From: Serratia sp. DD3
Lineage (GTDB): Bacteria; Pseudomonadota; Gammaproteobacteria; Enterobacterales; Enterobacteriaceae
NCBI RefSeq assembly: GCF_000496755.2
Contig: NZ_AYKS02000104.1
Coordinates: 1 to 36,377, forward strand
Reading direction: 5' to 3'
Length of the DNA stretch: 36,377 bases
In this document: piece by piece, positions 1-7,739 of the stretch
Layout of the letters: every line of letters starts with the position of its first letter
Position numbering within the stretch: position 1 is the first letter of the stretch
Notes under the pieces: generated by a model
Databases searched by the model: none
Seen by the model: only the letters and a program-made list of their open reading frames with translations
What the model was told of the DNA's origin: nothing
Translations under genes and position numbers: made by a program

Positions 1-29
1 GTAACCGCCGTTAAATCGACGTATTTGTC

Positions 30-1688
30 CTATTCATATTGCGGCACATTTTTTGAAAAAGGAGCCAGGTCAACATTCCACGGTAACAGTGCTTCTATCT
101 TTTCCACCGTATCGGCTTCACCAATGCGTTCCAGCACATGTTGGATATAGGCCGCTGGCTCCAGATTGTTGGCTTTCGCTGTTTCAATCAGGGAATAACA
201 GCAGGCACTGGCTCGGGCCCCTTGAGAACTGTCGGCAAACAACCACGCTTTTCTGCCCACCGCAAACGGGCGTATCGCATTCTCCGCCAACACATTGCTG
301 ATATTCAGATAACCGTGTTCGCAGTAGCCGATCAGCGATGCCCAATGGTTGAGCGTGTACTCCATCGCCCGGCGTGTCAGTGAGCCTTTCATCACTGAAC
401 CAACATTTTTCTCCAGCCACACTTTGAAGGTGGCAAGCAAAGGCACGCTGTGTTGCTGGCGAGCCTGATACTTATCCTGTTCGGCAAGCCCCTGAATGGC
501 GCGTTCTATCCCGTACAGTTTGCCAATGTACCCTAATGCCACATCGGCCTTGGTGGGCGCAGTGTTTGATGTTTTTTTCCCTTTGGGTACCGCCTTGCCC
601 GCTTCAACATATTTGCGCCGAGCATGATCCCAACAACCAATACGCACCAGTTGGTTTTCACGACATACCTCGGCATAGCCGGCATAACCATCGGTTTGCA
701 AAATACCCGTAAAGTCCTGCAACAGACGCACGGGAACGCTCCCCGCACGACTCGGGTCATAATCAAACAAGACCGACGGTTTATCCGGTGGTCCCCCACG
801 TACCACCCACATCCATTTGTCCGATTGGGCCGTTTTACCGTCTTCTTTCAGCACTTGAATGCGTGTTTCATCCATTTGCAGATAGCGACTGCTGTTTTGC
901 ACTTCACGCATTAAGTTAAGCAGCGGTTGAAATACCTCGGCTAGTCGGATGATCCAGTGAGCCATATTGGTGCGGGCTACCGAGTGGCCACTGCGGGCCA
1001 CGATACTTTCCAGGCGGTACAGCGGCAAGCCATCGGCATACTTGGCCACGATGATATAGGCCAACAACGAGACGGTGGCAAAACACTTACCCAGCGGATG
1101 AACCGGGCGCTGAGCCGCGACGATAACCTCGTTACCATCGCGCTCAAATACCGCTTTTTCCTGCCAGTATTCGATAACTTTCATTTGGGCGGGAATATAG
1201 GCCAACTCTTCTTTGACCTTGCTGAAGAAAGTGCGACTGGCCCCGGCTTTTTCTTCGTCGGACAGGCACAACTCCACCCGCTCACGCAGTAAGTTATCGG
1301 AAAAACCTCGCTGCCGGGTGGTCTTTTTCGGCGAGGACGGCGTGGCCTCTTCCTCGGGCAGTTGTGCTGATAAAGCCTCAATCGCCACTTCCAGTTCTGC
1401 TTCATCGAACAGAGAAATCTGGTCGGCGTTGCGCTCGCTGCTGGCAGCAAACTGTTGGGCTCTTTTGAGCCGGAGTTGTTCTTCCAGCAACGCGACATAA
1501 CGTTCCAGATGCTGGATAGCGTCATCTTTTGATTGGATGACTTCATCTTTAGACTGAAGCTGTTGACGTAATTCCACCACCAACTCAACCGCAGATAAAC
1601 TGCGGTTGTCAGGTTGTTTGCTTGATGGGGGAGCAGGCTTTTTCATGAGGGAAATAATAACAAAAACAGCCGGATAATGCACGTTCAC
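30..1688 (-). CDS. tnpC: IS66 family transposase TnpC
   Basis: This is the DDE transposase of IS66 elements (about 550 residues). The N-terminal third is a charged helical region. The catalytic aspartates are visible in LQMDETRIQVL and LQTDGYAGY, and the catalytic glutamate is in ENAIRPFAVGRKAWLF, followed by the usual C-terminal region. The GTG start at 1688 lies three bases after the tnpB stop and fits translational coupling. An ATG at 1646 (protein starting MKKPAPPSS) is the alternative start but has no Shine-Dalgarno sequence. The frame is intact, so the protein could act in trans even though tnpA is disrupted. Confidence 0.93.
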   Translation of the reverse strand: MNVHYPAVFVIISLMKKPAPPSSKQPDNRSLSAVELVVELRQQLQSKDEVIQSKDDAIQHLERYVALLEEQLRLKRAQQFAASSERNADQISLFDEAELEVAIEALSAQLPEEEATPSSPKKTTRQRGFSDNLLRERVELCLSDEEKAGASRTFFSKVKEELAYIPAQMKVIEYWQEKAVFERDGNEVIVAAQRPVHPLGKCFATVSLLAYIIVAKYADGLPLYRLESIVARSGHSVARTNMAHWIIRLAEVFQPLLNLMREVQNSSRYLQMDETRIQVLKEDGKTAQSDKWMWVVRGGPPDKPSVLFDYDPSRAGSVPVRLLQDFTGILQTDGYAGYAEVCRENQLVRIGCWDHARRKYVEAGKAVPKGKKTSNTAPTKADVALGYIGKLYGIERAIQGLAEQDKYQARQQHSVPLLATFKVWLEKNVGSVMKGSLTRRAMEYTLNHWASLIGYCEHGYLNISNVLAENAIRPFAVGRKAWLFADSSQGARASACCYSLIETAKANNLEPAAYIQHVLERIGEADTVEKIEALLPWNVDLAPFSKNVPQYE

Positions 1689-1691
1689 GGC

Positions 1692-2060
1692 TTAATTTAC
1701 CCTGTCATAATGCAGTTTTTTATGTCCATTGAGCAGACGGATATCGTAACCATCCAGCAGCCAATTAATCTGTTCACCGGTCAGCGGCAACAGGTCATCA
1801 GCCAGGCTGGGCCACTTAAACTTCTCCTCGGCCAGTGCCTTATAATAGAGAACAAAGCCATTATCCTCCCACATCAGACATTTGATTTTATTGCGCTGAC
1901 GGTTGGTAAAGGCATACAGTGCCCCGGTAAAGGGATTATGGCCCAGTTCCTGTTCAATCAGTGCCGCCAGACCATTCACCTGCTTACGAAAATCGATGGG
2001 GGCGCGATAAAGATAAATGTGCGGCATCGCCAGCGCGGGGCGTAAGTGATGGTTACGCAT
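1692..2060 (-). CDS. tnpB: IS66 accessory protein TnpB (Orf2)
   Basis: A 122-residue protein with the typical IS66 Orf2 pattern: IYLYRAPIDFRKQVNGLAALI near the N-terminus, then a YAFTNRQRNKIKCLMWEDNGFVLYY-type core of alternating basic and aromatic residues. TnpB is required for IS66 transposition, with an unclear biochemical role. The ATG at 2060 shares its A with the TGA stop of the tnpA 3' fragment (TGATG overlap). This supports that start and shows the original tnpA-tnpB coupling. A start at the internal MPHIYLY methionine is possible but less likely. Confidence 0.9.
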   Translation of the reverse strand: MRNHHLRPALAMPHIYLYRAPIDFRKQVNGLAALIEQELGHNPFTGALYAFTNRQRNKIKCLMWEDNGFVLYYKALAEEKFKWPSLADDLLPLTGEQINWLLDGYDIRLLNGHKKLHYDRVN

Positions 2061-2208
2061 CAGAGTTGCCTGAGAATAGCGCCCAGCAAAGTGACATTGC
2101 TGTCATTGAGGCCAGTGATCACCAGCCCATTGGGCAATGAGAGCCCTCAGTGTCAGCATAGTTGTCACCCCCTTCTAAACATAGATCCAGAGGGCGATGG
2201 AGTGACAA

Positions 2209-2691
2209 GTGAAACGTATTTCTTCAGAACGTAAAGTCAGCGTGTTGGCAAAATTGCTACCCCCTTACAATATGACCGTCGCGGCAGTTGCACAGATGGA
2301 AGGGATATCGGAAGCTACTCTCTACAATTGGCGTAATCAGGCTAAAACAGAGGGGAAACCGGTGCCCGGTGCAGAGAAAAACAGTGAACAGTGGCCTGCA
2401 GAAGCGCGGCTGGCGGTTATCGTGGAAACGGCAACATTAAGTGAAGCGGAAATCGCAGAATACTGCCGTAAAAAGGGGCTTTACCCCGCACAGATAGCGC
2501 AATGGAAACAGGCCTTTTTACAAGTGCCTTCCCTTGATGATAAAGCCGCCCTCAAGCAAAGCCAGAAAGAAAACAAGCAGTTGAAAAAGGAACTGCTCCG
2601 TAAAGAAAAGGCTCTGGCGGAGGCGGCAGCGATCCTGGTGTTAAGAAAAAAGCTCAGGGACTACTACGGGGAAACGGACGAGGACGACTGA
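2209..2691 (+). CDS. IS3-family transposase OrfA (DNA-binding)
   Basis: 160 residues starting at GTG 2209 with a GGAG ribosome-binding site seven bases upstream. The N-terminus has a helix-turn-helix (VAAVAQMEGISEATLYNWR). The C-terminal third is a lysine- and glutamate-rich coiled coil (KQSQKENKQLKKELLRKEKAL), as expected for OrfA multimerisation. Near the end is an A AAA AAG slippery heptamer in the zero frame (2646-2652). The minus-one frame is open from there into OrfB, so a minority of ribosomes should make an OrfAB fusion, the active transposase of IS3 elements. Confidence 0.88.
   Translation: MKRISSERKVSVLAKLLPPYNMTVAAVAQMEGISEATLYNWRNQAKTEGKPVPGAEKNSEQWPAEARLAVIVETATLSEAEIAEYCRKKGLYPAQIAQWKQAFLQVPSLDDKAALKQSQKENKQLKKELLRKEKALAEAAAILVLRKKLRDYYGETDEDD
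2646..2652 (+). promoter_or_regulatory. Programmed -1 frameshift site (A AAA AAG)
   Basis: The zero-frame OrfA codons AAA AAG are preceded by an A, giving the canonical slippery heptamer. The -1 frame continues without stops for 36 codons to the first OrfB methionine at 2763 and on through the DDE domain. This is the standard control point of IS3-family transposase production. No downstream pseudoknot was tested. Confidence 0.85.
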
Positions 2692-2762
2692 CATCCAGCG
2701 AGGAACGGCAGCAGTTTATCGCCTGGATAAATGAGGCCGTCGCTGCCGGTGCACGGCGTGCG

Positions 2763-3722
2763 GTGGCCTGCCGCGAAGTTGAGCTCAGTGTACGTACCTG
2801 GCAACGGTGGCAAAAATCACCGGAAGACCAAAGGACAATAGTGGTTCGCCCGGTGCCAGCCAATCGCCTGAGTGTGGAAGAAGAGCAGCAGATACGGGTT
2901 GTTTGCCATCAACCGGCATATGCCAGTCTGCCGCCGTCACAAATCGTGCCACGGCTGGCGGATAAGGGAATTTATCTGGCCAGTGAATCGACCTTTTACC
3001 GGGTTCTGCGGCGTCACGGGGAAGTTCATCACCGAGGCCGTCGTCTCAAGCCAAGCCGGGTAAAAGCGCCCACCACGTTTACGGCCACCGGGCCCTGCCA
3101 GGTATGGACTTGGGACATTACCTGGCTTCCTTCAGTGGTACGCGGTCGCTGGTATTATCTGTACCTGGTGGAGGATGTGTTCAGCCGTAAAATCACCGGT
3201 GCTGAAGTGCATGAAATCGAAAGTGGTGAGTTGGCAGCCATACTGATACAACGCACGGTTCTGCGGGAGCACTGTTATCGCCAGCCACTGGTGCTGCATG
3301 CAGATAATGGTGCAGCGATGAAGTCACAGACACTACAGGTCAAGTTGACAGAGCTGAATATCTCGCCTTCGCACAGCCGACCGCGTGTAAGCAATGATAA
3401 TGCGTATGTGGAGTCGTTGTTCCGCACGTTGAAATATGTACCGAATTGGCCCTCATCAGGCTTTAAAACGCTGGAAGAAGCACGAGTCTGGGTGGATAAG
3501 TTTACCGGTTGGTATAACGAAGAGCACCGGCACAGTGGTATAGGCTATGTGACGCCATTACAGCGGCATACAGGTGAGGACAAGGTGTTGTTGGCCCAAC
3601 GAGACAAGGTGTATCAAGCTGCGAGAGCCGCGAACCCCAAACGTTGGTCAGGGCAAACGCGAAACTGGCAACGGCAGGATAGCGTCACGCTCAACCCAGA
3701 GCGGGAAAAACAGGCCGCATAA
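2763..3722 (+). CDS. IS3-family transposase OrfB, DDE integrase catalytic domain
   Basis: About 319 residues from the first methionine, but the frame is open back to the slippery site at 2652, so it is probably expressed mainly as OrfAB. An HTH_21-like segment (residues about 45-90) precedes the rve integrase core. The catalytic triad is visible as WTWDITWL, LHADNGAAM and NAYVESLFRTLKY (D, D, E). The stop TAA at 3720-3722 lies about 30 bases inside the right inverted repeat. The frame is complete and shows no sign of decay. Confidence 0.9.
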   Translation: MACREVELSVRTWQRWQKSPEDQRTIVVRPVPANRLSVEEEQQIRVVCHQPAYASLPPSQIVPRLADKGIYLASESTFYRVLRRHGEVHHRGRRLKPSRVKAPTTFTATGPCQVWTWDITWLPSVVRGRWYYLYLVEDVFSRKITGAEVHEIESGELAAILIQRTVLREHCYRQPLVLHADNGAAMKSQTLQVKLTELNISPSHSRPRVSNDNAYVESLFRTLKYVPNWPSSGFKTLEEARVWVDKFTGWYNEEHRHSGIGYVTPLQRHTGEDKVLLAQRDKVYQAARAANPKRWSGQTRNWQRQDSVTLNPEREKQAA

Positions 3723-4060
3723 ATTAACTCAGGACGACAACTACCTTGACACTTACCGAGAGTGTCAGCTCGGCAGAATTGACCGGTACCGTGGCGGTGA
3801 CTTTGGCAAACCCGGGTGAAAGGGGATCTTCGGGCATGCGATATTTTTGCCGCCAGTAAACAAACTGGTGGTAAGTGAGTTGATGTTGCTGGCAAAAAAT
3901 CTGACCAGAAAGGCCGGATGCCTGCCAGAGAGTAATTTGTTCACGCCAATAGTCGGCACGCTGTTGAGACTTCATGATGGCACCTCTGTATTAAATAAAT
4001 GCAGAGGCAGTGTTGCGCAGCCAGTGGTTAAAAAACAGATGCTGATTTAAGGGCGCATAC

Positions 4061-4179
4061 GTTTCAAGTTCACCCACCTTCACCCGGCATAGCCTGTTTT
4101 CCCGGCCCACCTTCGTGACAATGCCGACGCGGAGCAGGTTGGTGATTAGGCGCATAATTTCGGTAAGTTGTGCGTTCAT
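4061..4179 (-). pseudogene. Phage baseplate assembly protein V (P2 gpV-like), 5' fragment
   Basis: From ATG 4179 the minus strand encodes about 39 residues with the gpV N-terminal pattern: MNAQLTEIMRLITNLLRVG, then VTKV, then RLCRVKVGELET. P2 gpV begins in the same way (helix with NMIRTGIIVE, then GRCRVQTG). The reading frame runs straight into the IS66 end at 4060, so the remainder of the gene must lie left of the window if it still exists. gpV is the baseplate spike protein of P2-like tails. Its position left of the gpS remnant on the same strand matches P2 order (S then V). Homology is judged by eye from a short segment. Confidence 0.7.
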
Positions 4180-4344
4180 GGGGAAAGAGTGCCACCCCGC
4201 AAGAGAAAGCGGCACTGTGTTACGTTGTGAGGTGTTTGGTACAAGGGTTATTTTTAGGTTGAGTTGGTTACGCGCCGCTTTTAAGCTAACGCGTATACTT
4301 CATCTGCTTTATAATTATATATTTATAATAATAATCTCACCACT

Positions 4345-5547
4345 TCACGGTTTAGATGTTTCACTTTTCAATTTAAGCACCTTACTTATAAGTTCAACAA
4401 TTGAATCCGCACCATCTAAAACTGAAGGTATTTTATCTTCTCGTATTTGTATTGGGCTAAAAACCAGTGATTCAAAAGCATTCCAAGTACTAATTTCCTC
4501 GCTATTTTTTTTCTTATCTTCAATATAACCACTTACAAATTCACAGATACTCAATCTAAAATCAATTTGCAACAATTGAGCCATGATTGATTTTTTTTGC
4601 GTATAAAACAAGCGGAGAAAATAGAGAAGCATTATTTCTATTGTTACAATAGGTAGGATGTAAATTAATTTATTCCAATCTTTAAATTTATCCAAATCAG
4701 TATTAAGGTTAAAATATAACAAACAAGCAGGTATTATCAGCAAAAGAAACATTCCGAAATAAAAAAATCTATTGACACTCCTTAGCTCATTATGCTTTAT
4801 ATTTCTTATGTTATGAAATGAATTTGATAGATTAACAAAATTATAATCAGTTTTTAATTTATTTATTTTCTTATCATAACCTTCAATTTGTTCAATTAAA
4901 TCACTTTGATTTTTTATTTTACCTTCAAGCTCCCCAGCATCATTTAAAAATTTATTTATCCCTACCCATTCATTGCTAGTTGTAACACTATTCATTTGTT
5001 CTTTAAAATTAGATAATTTTGATTCTACTTCATTTAAACAAACCTTTATTTTATTATTATATATGATAGACGGAATAATGGAAATAGTCATATCTGATTT
5101 CCACTTATAGGAAATAGAATCTATTCTAGTCATCATATGTTGAATTTCACCAACAAAATTTATATATTCTACTGCATCACCTCGGACAGTTACACCCGGA
5201 TAATTAATTATAGCTTCTTGTGTAGCAAGAACAATGTAAAAAAGAAAGGCGCTAGGCTTTAGTTTTAATAAGTCATAGTTTAAAATTAATTTATCTTCCG
5301 CTAATAATTTTTGCGTACATTTCAACTCTAGATTATATTCCTGCTTAAAATAAATTTTTATCAAATAATTCCAACAATACAAAAAATATGAATAATATAT
5401 TTCTTCGTCTGTTGTAGTACTTTTATCATCAAACTTTTCGAATAGTTTCTTAACATCAAATGGTTCAGGAAGGTGTTGTTCAAACCATGCAACAACATCC
5501 TTGTTAATCGAAACCAAATCATCTAGACCACGTGTGTTTCGTTCCAT
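4345..5547 (-). CDS. Uncharacterised two-TM coiled-coil protein (prophage cargo, possible TIR partner)
   Basis: I do not recognise a named family. The 400-residue protein has a helical N-terminal domain (1-165, with the hydrophobic stretch PSAFLFYIVLATQEAI around 98-113), a charged coiled-coil region (about 170-250), and two adjacent membrane helices (about 261-280 and 294-314). A cytoplasmic tail follows (315-400). The gene is far more AT-rich than its neighbours, a mark of recent transfer. ATG 5547 has an AAGGA ribosome-binding site eight bases upstream. It lies downstream of the TIR gene on the same strand, but a strong terminator at 5699-5725 separates them, so it likely has its own promoter. 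A soluble sensor domain plus two TM helices is common in abortive-infection effectors; that role is inference only. Confidence 0.82.
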   Translation of the reverse strand: MERNTRGLDDLVSINKDVVAWFEQHLPEPFDVKKLFEKFDDKSTTTDEEIYYSYFLYCWNYLIKIYFKQEYNLELKCTQKLLAEDKLILNYDLLKLKPSAFLFYIVLATQEAIINYPGVTVRGDAVEYINFVGEIQHMMTRIDSISYKWKSDMTISIIPSIIYNNKIKVCLNEVESKLSNFKEQMNSVTTSNEWVGINKFLNDAGELEGKIKNQSDLIEQIEGYDKKINKLKTDYNFVNLSNSFHNIRNIKHNELRSVNRFFYFGMFLLLIIPACLLYFNLNTDLDKFKDWNKLIYILPIVTIEIMLLYFLRLFYTQKKSIMAQLLQIDFRLSICEFVSGYIEDKKKNSEEISTWNAFESLVFSPIQIREDKIPSVLDGADSIVELISKVLKLKSETSKP

Positions 5548-5698
5548 TATTTTTCCTTGTCAGCAATGTGATTAAATATTTTATTTTATTGGATTTTCTA
5601 AGTAATCTTCATCCCACGTTGTACACTTGAATTCGTTTTTAACGCAAATTTCGCCATCGGAAAGAGCTCATATAGCTATAGCAATAAGTAAACGTTAA

Positions 5699-5725
5699 GA
5701 AAAAAGGCCTGCTACAGCAGGCCTT
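5699..5725 (-). terminator. Rho-independent terminator of the TIR gene
   Basis: On the minus strand a perfect 10-bp stem (AAGGCCTGCT pairing with AGCAGGCCTT, two-base loop) is followed by six T residues, about 10 bases after the TIR gene stop. It should largely uncouple the downstream two-TM gene from TIR transcription. Confidence 0.88.
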
Positions 5726-5736
5726 ACCTACTAATC

Positions 5737-6414
5737 CTAAATAGTAACCAGCTCAGCAATTTTTGTTGCGACAACTGCTAACGTATCTTCGCCAGTATCC
5801 AGACCGCTTCGTGAGGCAAGTAAAGGGCTGACATTACGGAGAGCTTCATACGTCGTGTTATGCACAATAGGAACAAGCTGGTTACCCGCTAGAAGTGCCG
5901 AGAGTTCTTTATCAGCAACGCCTTCTTTGGGAATACGATTCAACAAAGCTGGGGTTACCAATACCAACCCTATTCGCGAATTTGCTAAACCCTTGTCGAT
6001 AGCACGCATCATAGGAACTCCCAGAGCAAGATCCTTCTCGCTAAACCATACTTTGACACCAACTGCCTCAAGTAAGTCGTGCAGCTCTTTAGCTACCCCC
6101 TGCCGATCATCCCATGCATGGCAAAGGAATACGTCACGAAGGTCTGGTTGCTCCACTACTCGTTTCTCAACCGTCTGCCTAATTGGCTCAAGTGATTGCA
6201 CTTGGGTAGATGTATACGACACAGATGAACCCGACTTCGTCCAGCGAGGCCTTGAACTGTTGCTAGAGCTAGAGCCTCCACCACTACTTCTCGGAAAAGA
6301 ATAAGGTGAACTATAACTATCATAGCGGTAGCTACTACGATTACGACATGCTGGACAGGCTGCGGCTGCGGCTGCTGAGTGATGTCCACGAACTGGAGCG
6401 GTGCATATTGCCAT
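5737..6414 (-). CDS. TIR-domain protein, putative NAD-consuming effector
   Basis: 225 residues. The N-terminus (1-25) carries a C4...C20-P-A-C23 pattern that could be a small zinc site. It is followed by a Ser/Gly/Tyr-rich linker (about 27-75) and a C-terminal TIR domain (about 92-185). TIR landmarks are DVFLCHAWDD (box 1), VKVWFSEKDLALG (BB-loop region), GLVLVTPALL and DKELSALLAGNQLVPI. By alignment with the SARM1 segment that contains its catalytic glutamate, E170 is the predicted NADase residue. Bacterial TIR proteins act as NAD-cleaving enzymes in several antiphage systems. ATG 6414 follows a GAGGT site. A structured RNA is encoded divergently upstream. It lies between the S and V remnants of a P2-like prophage. 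Confidence 0.88.
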   Translation of the reverse strand: MAICTAPVRGHHSAAAAAACPACRNRSSYRYDSYSSPYSFPRSSGGGSSSSNSSRPRWTKSGSSVSYTSTQVQSLEPIRQTVEKRVVEQPDLRDVFLCHAWDDRQGVAKELHDLLEAVGVKVWFSEKDLALGVPMMRAIDKGLANSRIGLVLVTPALLNRIPKEGVADKELSALLAGNQLVPIVHNTTYEALRNVSPLLASRSGLDTGEDTLAVVATKIAELVTI

Positions 6415-6459
6415 TGTAATACCTCTTTTTAGTCTTCATGTAGCTCATTGATTTTTTAT

Positions 6460-6514
6460 GAATCCCTATGTTTTTTATGAGAAATCTCCATAAAATTTTA
6501 TCCCATAGGGAATC
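6460..6514. repeat. Inverted repeat between the TIR gene and the divergent RNA promoter
   Basis: GAATCCCTATG (6460-6470) and CATAGGGAATC (6504-6514) are complementary at 10 of 11 positions, 33 bases apart. They lie in the shared upstream region of the leftward TIR gene and the rightward candidate RNA. They could be operator half-sites or a hairpin in the TIR leader. No regulator gene is visible next to them. Confidence 0.5.
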
Positions 6515-6522
6515 AATAAGTT

Positions 6523-6551
6523 TTGCAACGTCCATCAATACCGTCTACAAT
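6523..6551 (+). promoter_or_regulatory. Sigma-70-type promoter for a candidate small RNA
   Basis: TTGCAA (6523-6528) and TACAAT (6546-6551) are separated by exactly 17 bases. The -10 box matches consensus at five of six positions and the -35 box at four of six. The predicted start is near G6558. No open reading frame with a ribosome-binding site follows before the terminator at 6631-6668. Confidence 0.6.
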
Positions 6552-6557
6552 CCAACT

Positions 6558-6668
6558 GTCTAGGGTAAGAAAGTAGAGGTTGATGCTAAGCTTAGAATTT
6601 ATACACTCTAAGCAACGCTGCTTCTCAATCAGCCGAATTCACTGTACACAGTGCATTCGGCTTTCTTT
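6558..6668 (+). ncRNA. Candidate structured small RNA beside the TIR gene
   Basis: A roughly 110-nt transcript is predicted from the 17-bp-spaced promoter at 6523-6551 to a strong terminator. It contains a perfect 7-bp hairpin (GCTTAGA at 6590-6596 with TCTAAGC at 6607-6613). The terminator is a long two-part stem (AGCCGAAT/ATTCGGCT at 6631-6638 and 6655-6662, enclosing CACTG/CAGTG) followed by TTCTTTTG. It is divergent from the TIR gene. I do not recognise an RNA family. It could be a regulatory RNA, an RNA component of the neighbouring genes, or a leftover terminated transcript of the prophage. Confidence 0.5.
6631..6668 (+). terminator. Rho-independent terminator of the candidate small RNA
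   Basis: An 8-bp outer stem (AGCCGAAT/ATTCGGCT) and a 5-bp inner stem (CACTG/CAGTG) with a four-base loop and one internal mismatch are followed on the plus strand by TTCTTTTG. There is no plus-strand protein gene upstream for it to serve. Confidence 0.8.
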
Positions 6669-7089
6669 TGTCCATGAAATAAAGAACAACCATATATAGT
6701 GTCAATAATTCAAGACAACAACAAGATAGTGTGATGATGTGAAATTTGCAAGTGAACAACAAAGGCCGGTTATGTGGATAACCTGGGTGTGGAATGTTAA
6801 GGATTGCTCAAAAGCCGCACTGGGGCTGGTTCTATAAATTGTCAATAACTATTCAAAATGCAATAAAATTATGACTATTTGCCGCTTTATTAAACGTTAG
6901 AAGAAAACGATATATTGATCTATTTTTTAGGTACTATTGTTCTTTATTGGTGGATTATTAGGTAGGGTGTGGGAATGGTCGAATTACTTTCGACAAAAAC
7001 TAACCACGACAGCCAAACATACCAATAACGGTATTAACAGATTAACACTGCTCAAAGCTAATCCGCTTGATGCTGAGAACAGTGATCGT
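6669..7089. other. AT-rich gap without recognisable genes
   Basis: No ORF with a plausible start, ribosome-binding site or recognisable homology is visible here. The stretch is AT-rich. It includes a GGTTAT-GTGG-ATAACC palindrome (about 6769-6784) that contains a perfect DnaA-box match, but it is single and isolated. It is probably decayed prophage or cargo spacer upstream of the TIR region. Confidence 0.6.
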
Positions 7090-7500
7090 CTATGACAAGC
7101 CGGAATTCAGCCAATCCAACAAAATCCCTTGAGTAGTTACCTCAGCCTCCCCATTCACCCCCAACAACCTACGCTCGGCATACTTTACCTTTGGGCCTTT
7201 GCGACTAACGAGGTCCCGTAGGCCGTAGTGGTGAACTCGGGCGATGCGCTGTACCTGGCCGACAAATTGCACACTGGCGGAGTTGGCGCTGGCGGTGGTT
7301 TTAAAATATTTGGTGGGGCGTAGCCAGGCAACATCTGACGCTTGATACGCCCTTGTTTGCTGCGTGCTGTGGCTTTTCTTGCCTAGTAGGCACTGCCATC
7401 GGGGTAGCGTTGTAGGCGGATGTTGCTTTGCTGGACCTGGCGGAGTTGTTGTGCCAGTTGGTGCATCATACGTTGGCGGGCTGCCAATTCAAGGTTCGCC
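7090..7500 (-). pseudogene. Phage tail completion/virion morphogenesis protein (P2 gpS-like), degraded
   Basis: The minus strand encodes recognisable gpS segments: LANLELAARQRMMHQLAQQL, then RLQRYPDGSAY, then QGRIKRQML, then VQFVGQVQRIARVHHYGLRD to the C-terminal stop at 7090. The reading frame is broken by an in-frame TAG after PDGSAY and by a frameshift between PPNILK and KTTASANSAS. The start codon and the first residues are missing beyond about 7500, where the sequence switches to the portal fragment. gpS is the tail completion protein of P2. Position and strand match P2 order (S immediately upstream of V). The gene is clearly dead. Confidence 0.82.
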
Positions 7501-7737
7501 AGTAATACGGTTACCTATTGGTTTGTGCAATATGGCATCACCACCCTGCTGAACGAGTTGGCCACCTTGTTTCGCCGCAAGTATTACATCAACGGCAGCC
7601 GTGCGGGCTTTATCATGTACATGACCGACGCCGCGCAAAATCAGGAGGATGTGAACAACATCCGCCAAGCAATGAAAAGCGTCAAAGGGCCGGGCAACTT
7701 CCGTAACCTGTTTATGTACTCCCCCAATGGCAAAAAA
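7489..7737 (+). pseudogene. Phage portal protein (P2 gpQ-like), internal fragment
   Basis: About 80 residues match the middle of P2-type portal proteins: YWFVQYGITTLLNELATLFR, then GSRAGFIMYMTDAAQNQED, then IRQAMKSVKGPGNFRNLFMYSPNGK. Both gene ends are missing and the frame continues into unrelated sequence at the right. It is on the strand opposite to gpS and gpV, exactly as Q is divergent from the P-to-V genes in P2. A deletion between this fragment and gpS has removed the equivalents of P, O, N, M, L, X, lysis genes and R. Confidence 0.85.
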
Positions 7738-7739
7738 AC

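Larger units (their letters stand above)
2147..3755 (+). mobile_element. IS3-family insertion sequence nested in IS66
   Basis: Two overlapping-frame transposase genes on the plus strand are bounded by imperfect inverted repeats. The left end reads TCAGTGTCAGCATAGTTGTC. The right end read on the minus strand is TAAGTGTCAAGGTAGTTGTC. They match at 16 of 20 positions, with a shared TAGTTGTC block. Length is about 1.6 kb, somewhat longer than the typical 1.2-1.5 kb. The exact ends may be off by a few bases and I could not find a convincing target duplication. Both transposase frames are open, so the element may still be mobile. Its insertion inactivated the tnpA of the host IS66. Confidence 0.82.
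2060..3975 (-). pseudogene. tnpA: IS66 tnpA (Orf1), split by the nested IS3 element
   Basis: The 5' part runs from ATG 3975 down to about 3756 and encodes an HTH_Tnp-like N-terminus (YWREQITLWQASGLSGQIFCQQHQ, shortened here to its key motif WQASGLSGQ). The 3' part runs from about 2146 to the TGA at 2060-2062 and encodes LSLPNGLVITGLNDSN-type residues, typical of IS66 TnpA C-termini. Between them lies the IS3-family element. The 5' piece alone runs into the inserted element and stops at 3724, giving an 83-residue truncated product with a foreign tail. TnpA is a small DNA-binding partner of the transposase. Confidence 0.88.
1..4060 (-). mobile_element. IS66-family insertion sequence, interrupted by an IS3-family element
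   Basis: The element carries the three-gene IS66 set (tnpA, tnpB, tnpC) on the minus strand. Its left end is base 1 (GTAACCGCCGTTAAATC). The right end is at 4060, where the minus strand reads GTATGCGCCCTTAAATC, identical at 14 of 17 positions. Subtracting the nested IS leaves about 2.45 kb, the usual IS66 size. IS66 elements normally make an 8-bp target duplication; the right flank is GTTTCAAG (4061-4068), so the left flank outside the window should end in the same octamer. It sits inside the phage baseplate gene V remnant. tnpA is broken, so autonomous transposition is unlikely. Confidence 0.9.

Noticed and set aside
2149..3768. AGTGTCAG occurs at 2149-2156 and 3761-3768, like a target duplication of the nested IS
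   Set aside because: The left copy lies inside the inverted repeat and an 8-bp duplication would not fit an IS3-family element; the tnpA frame also does not resume at these positions.
6773..6781. Perfect DnaA box (TGTGGATAA)
   Set aside because: It is a single 9-bp site without a cluster, replication gene or AT-rich unwinding element.
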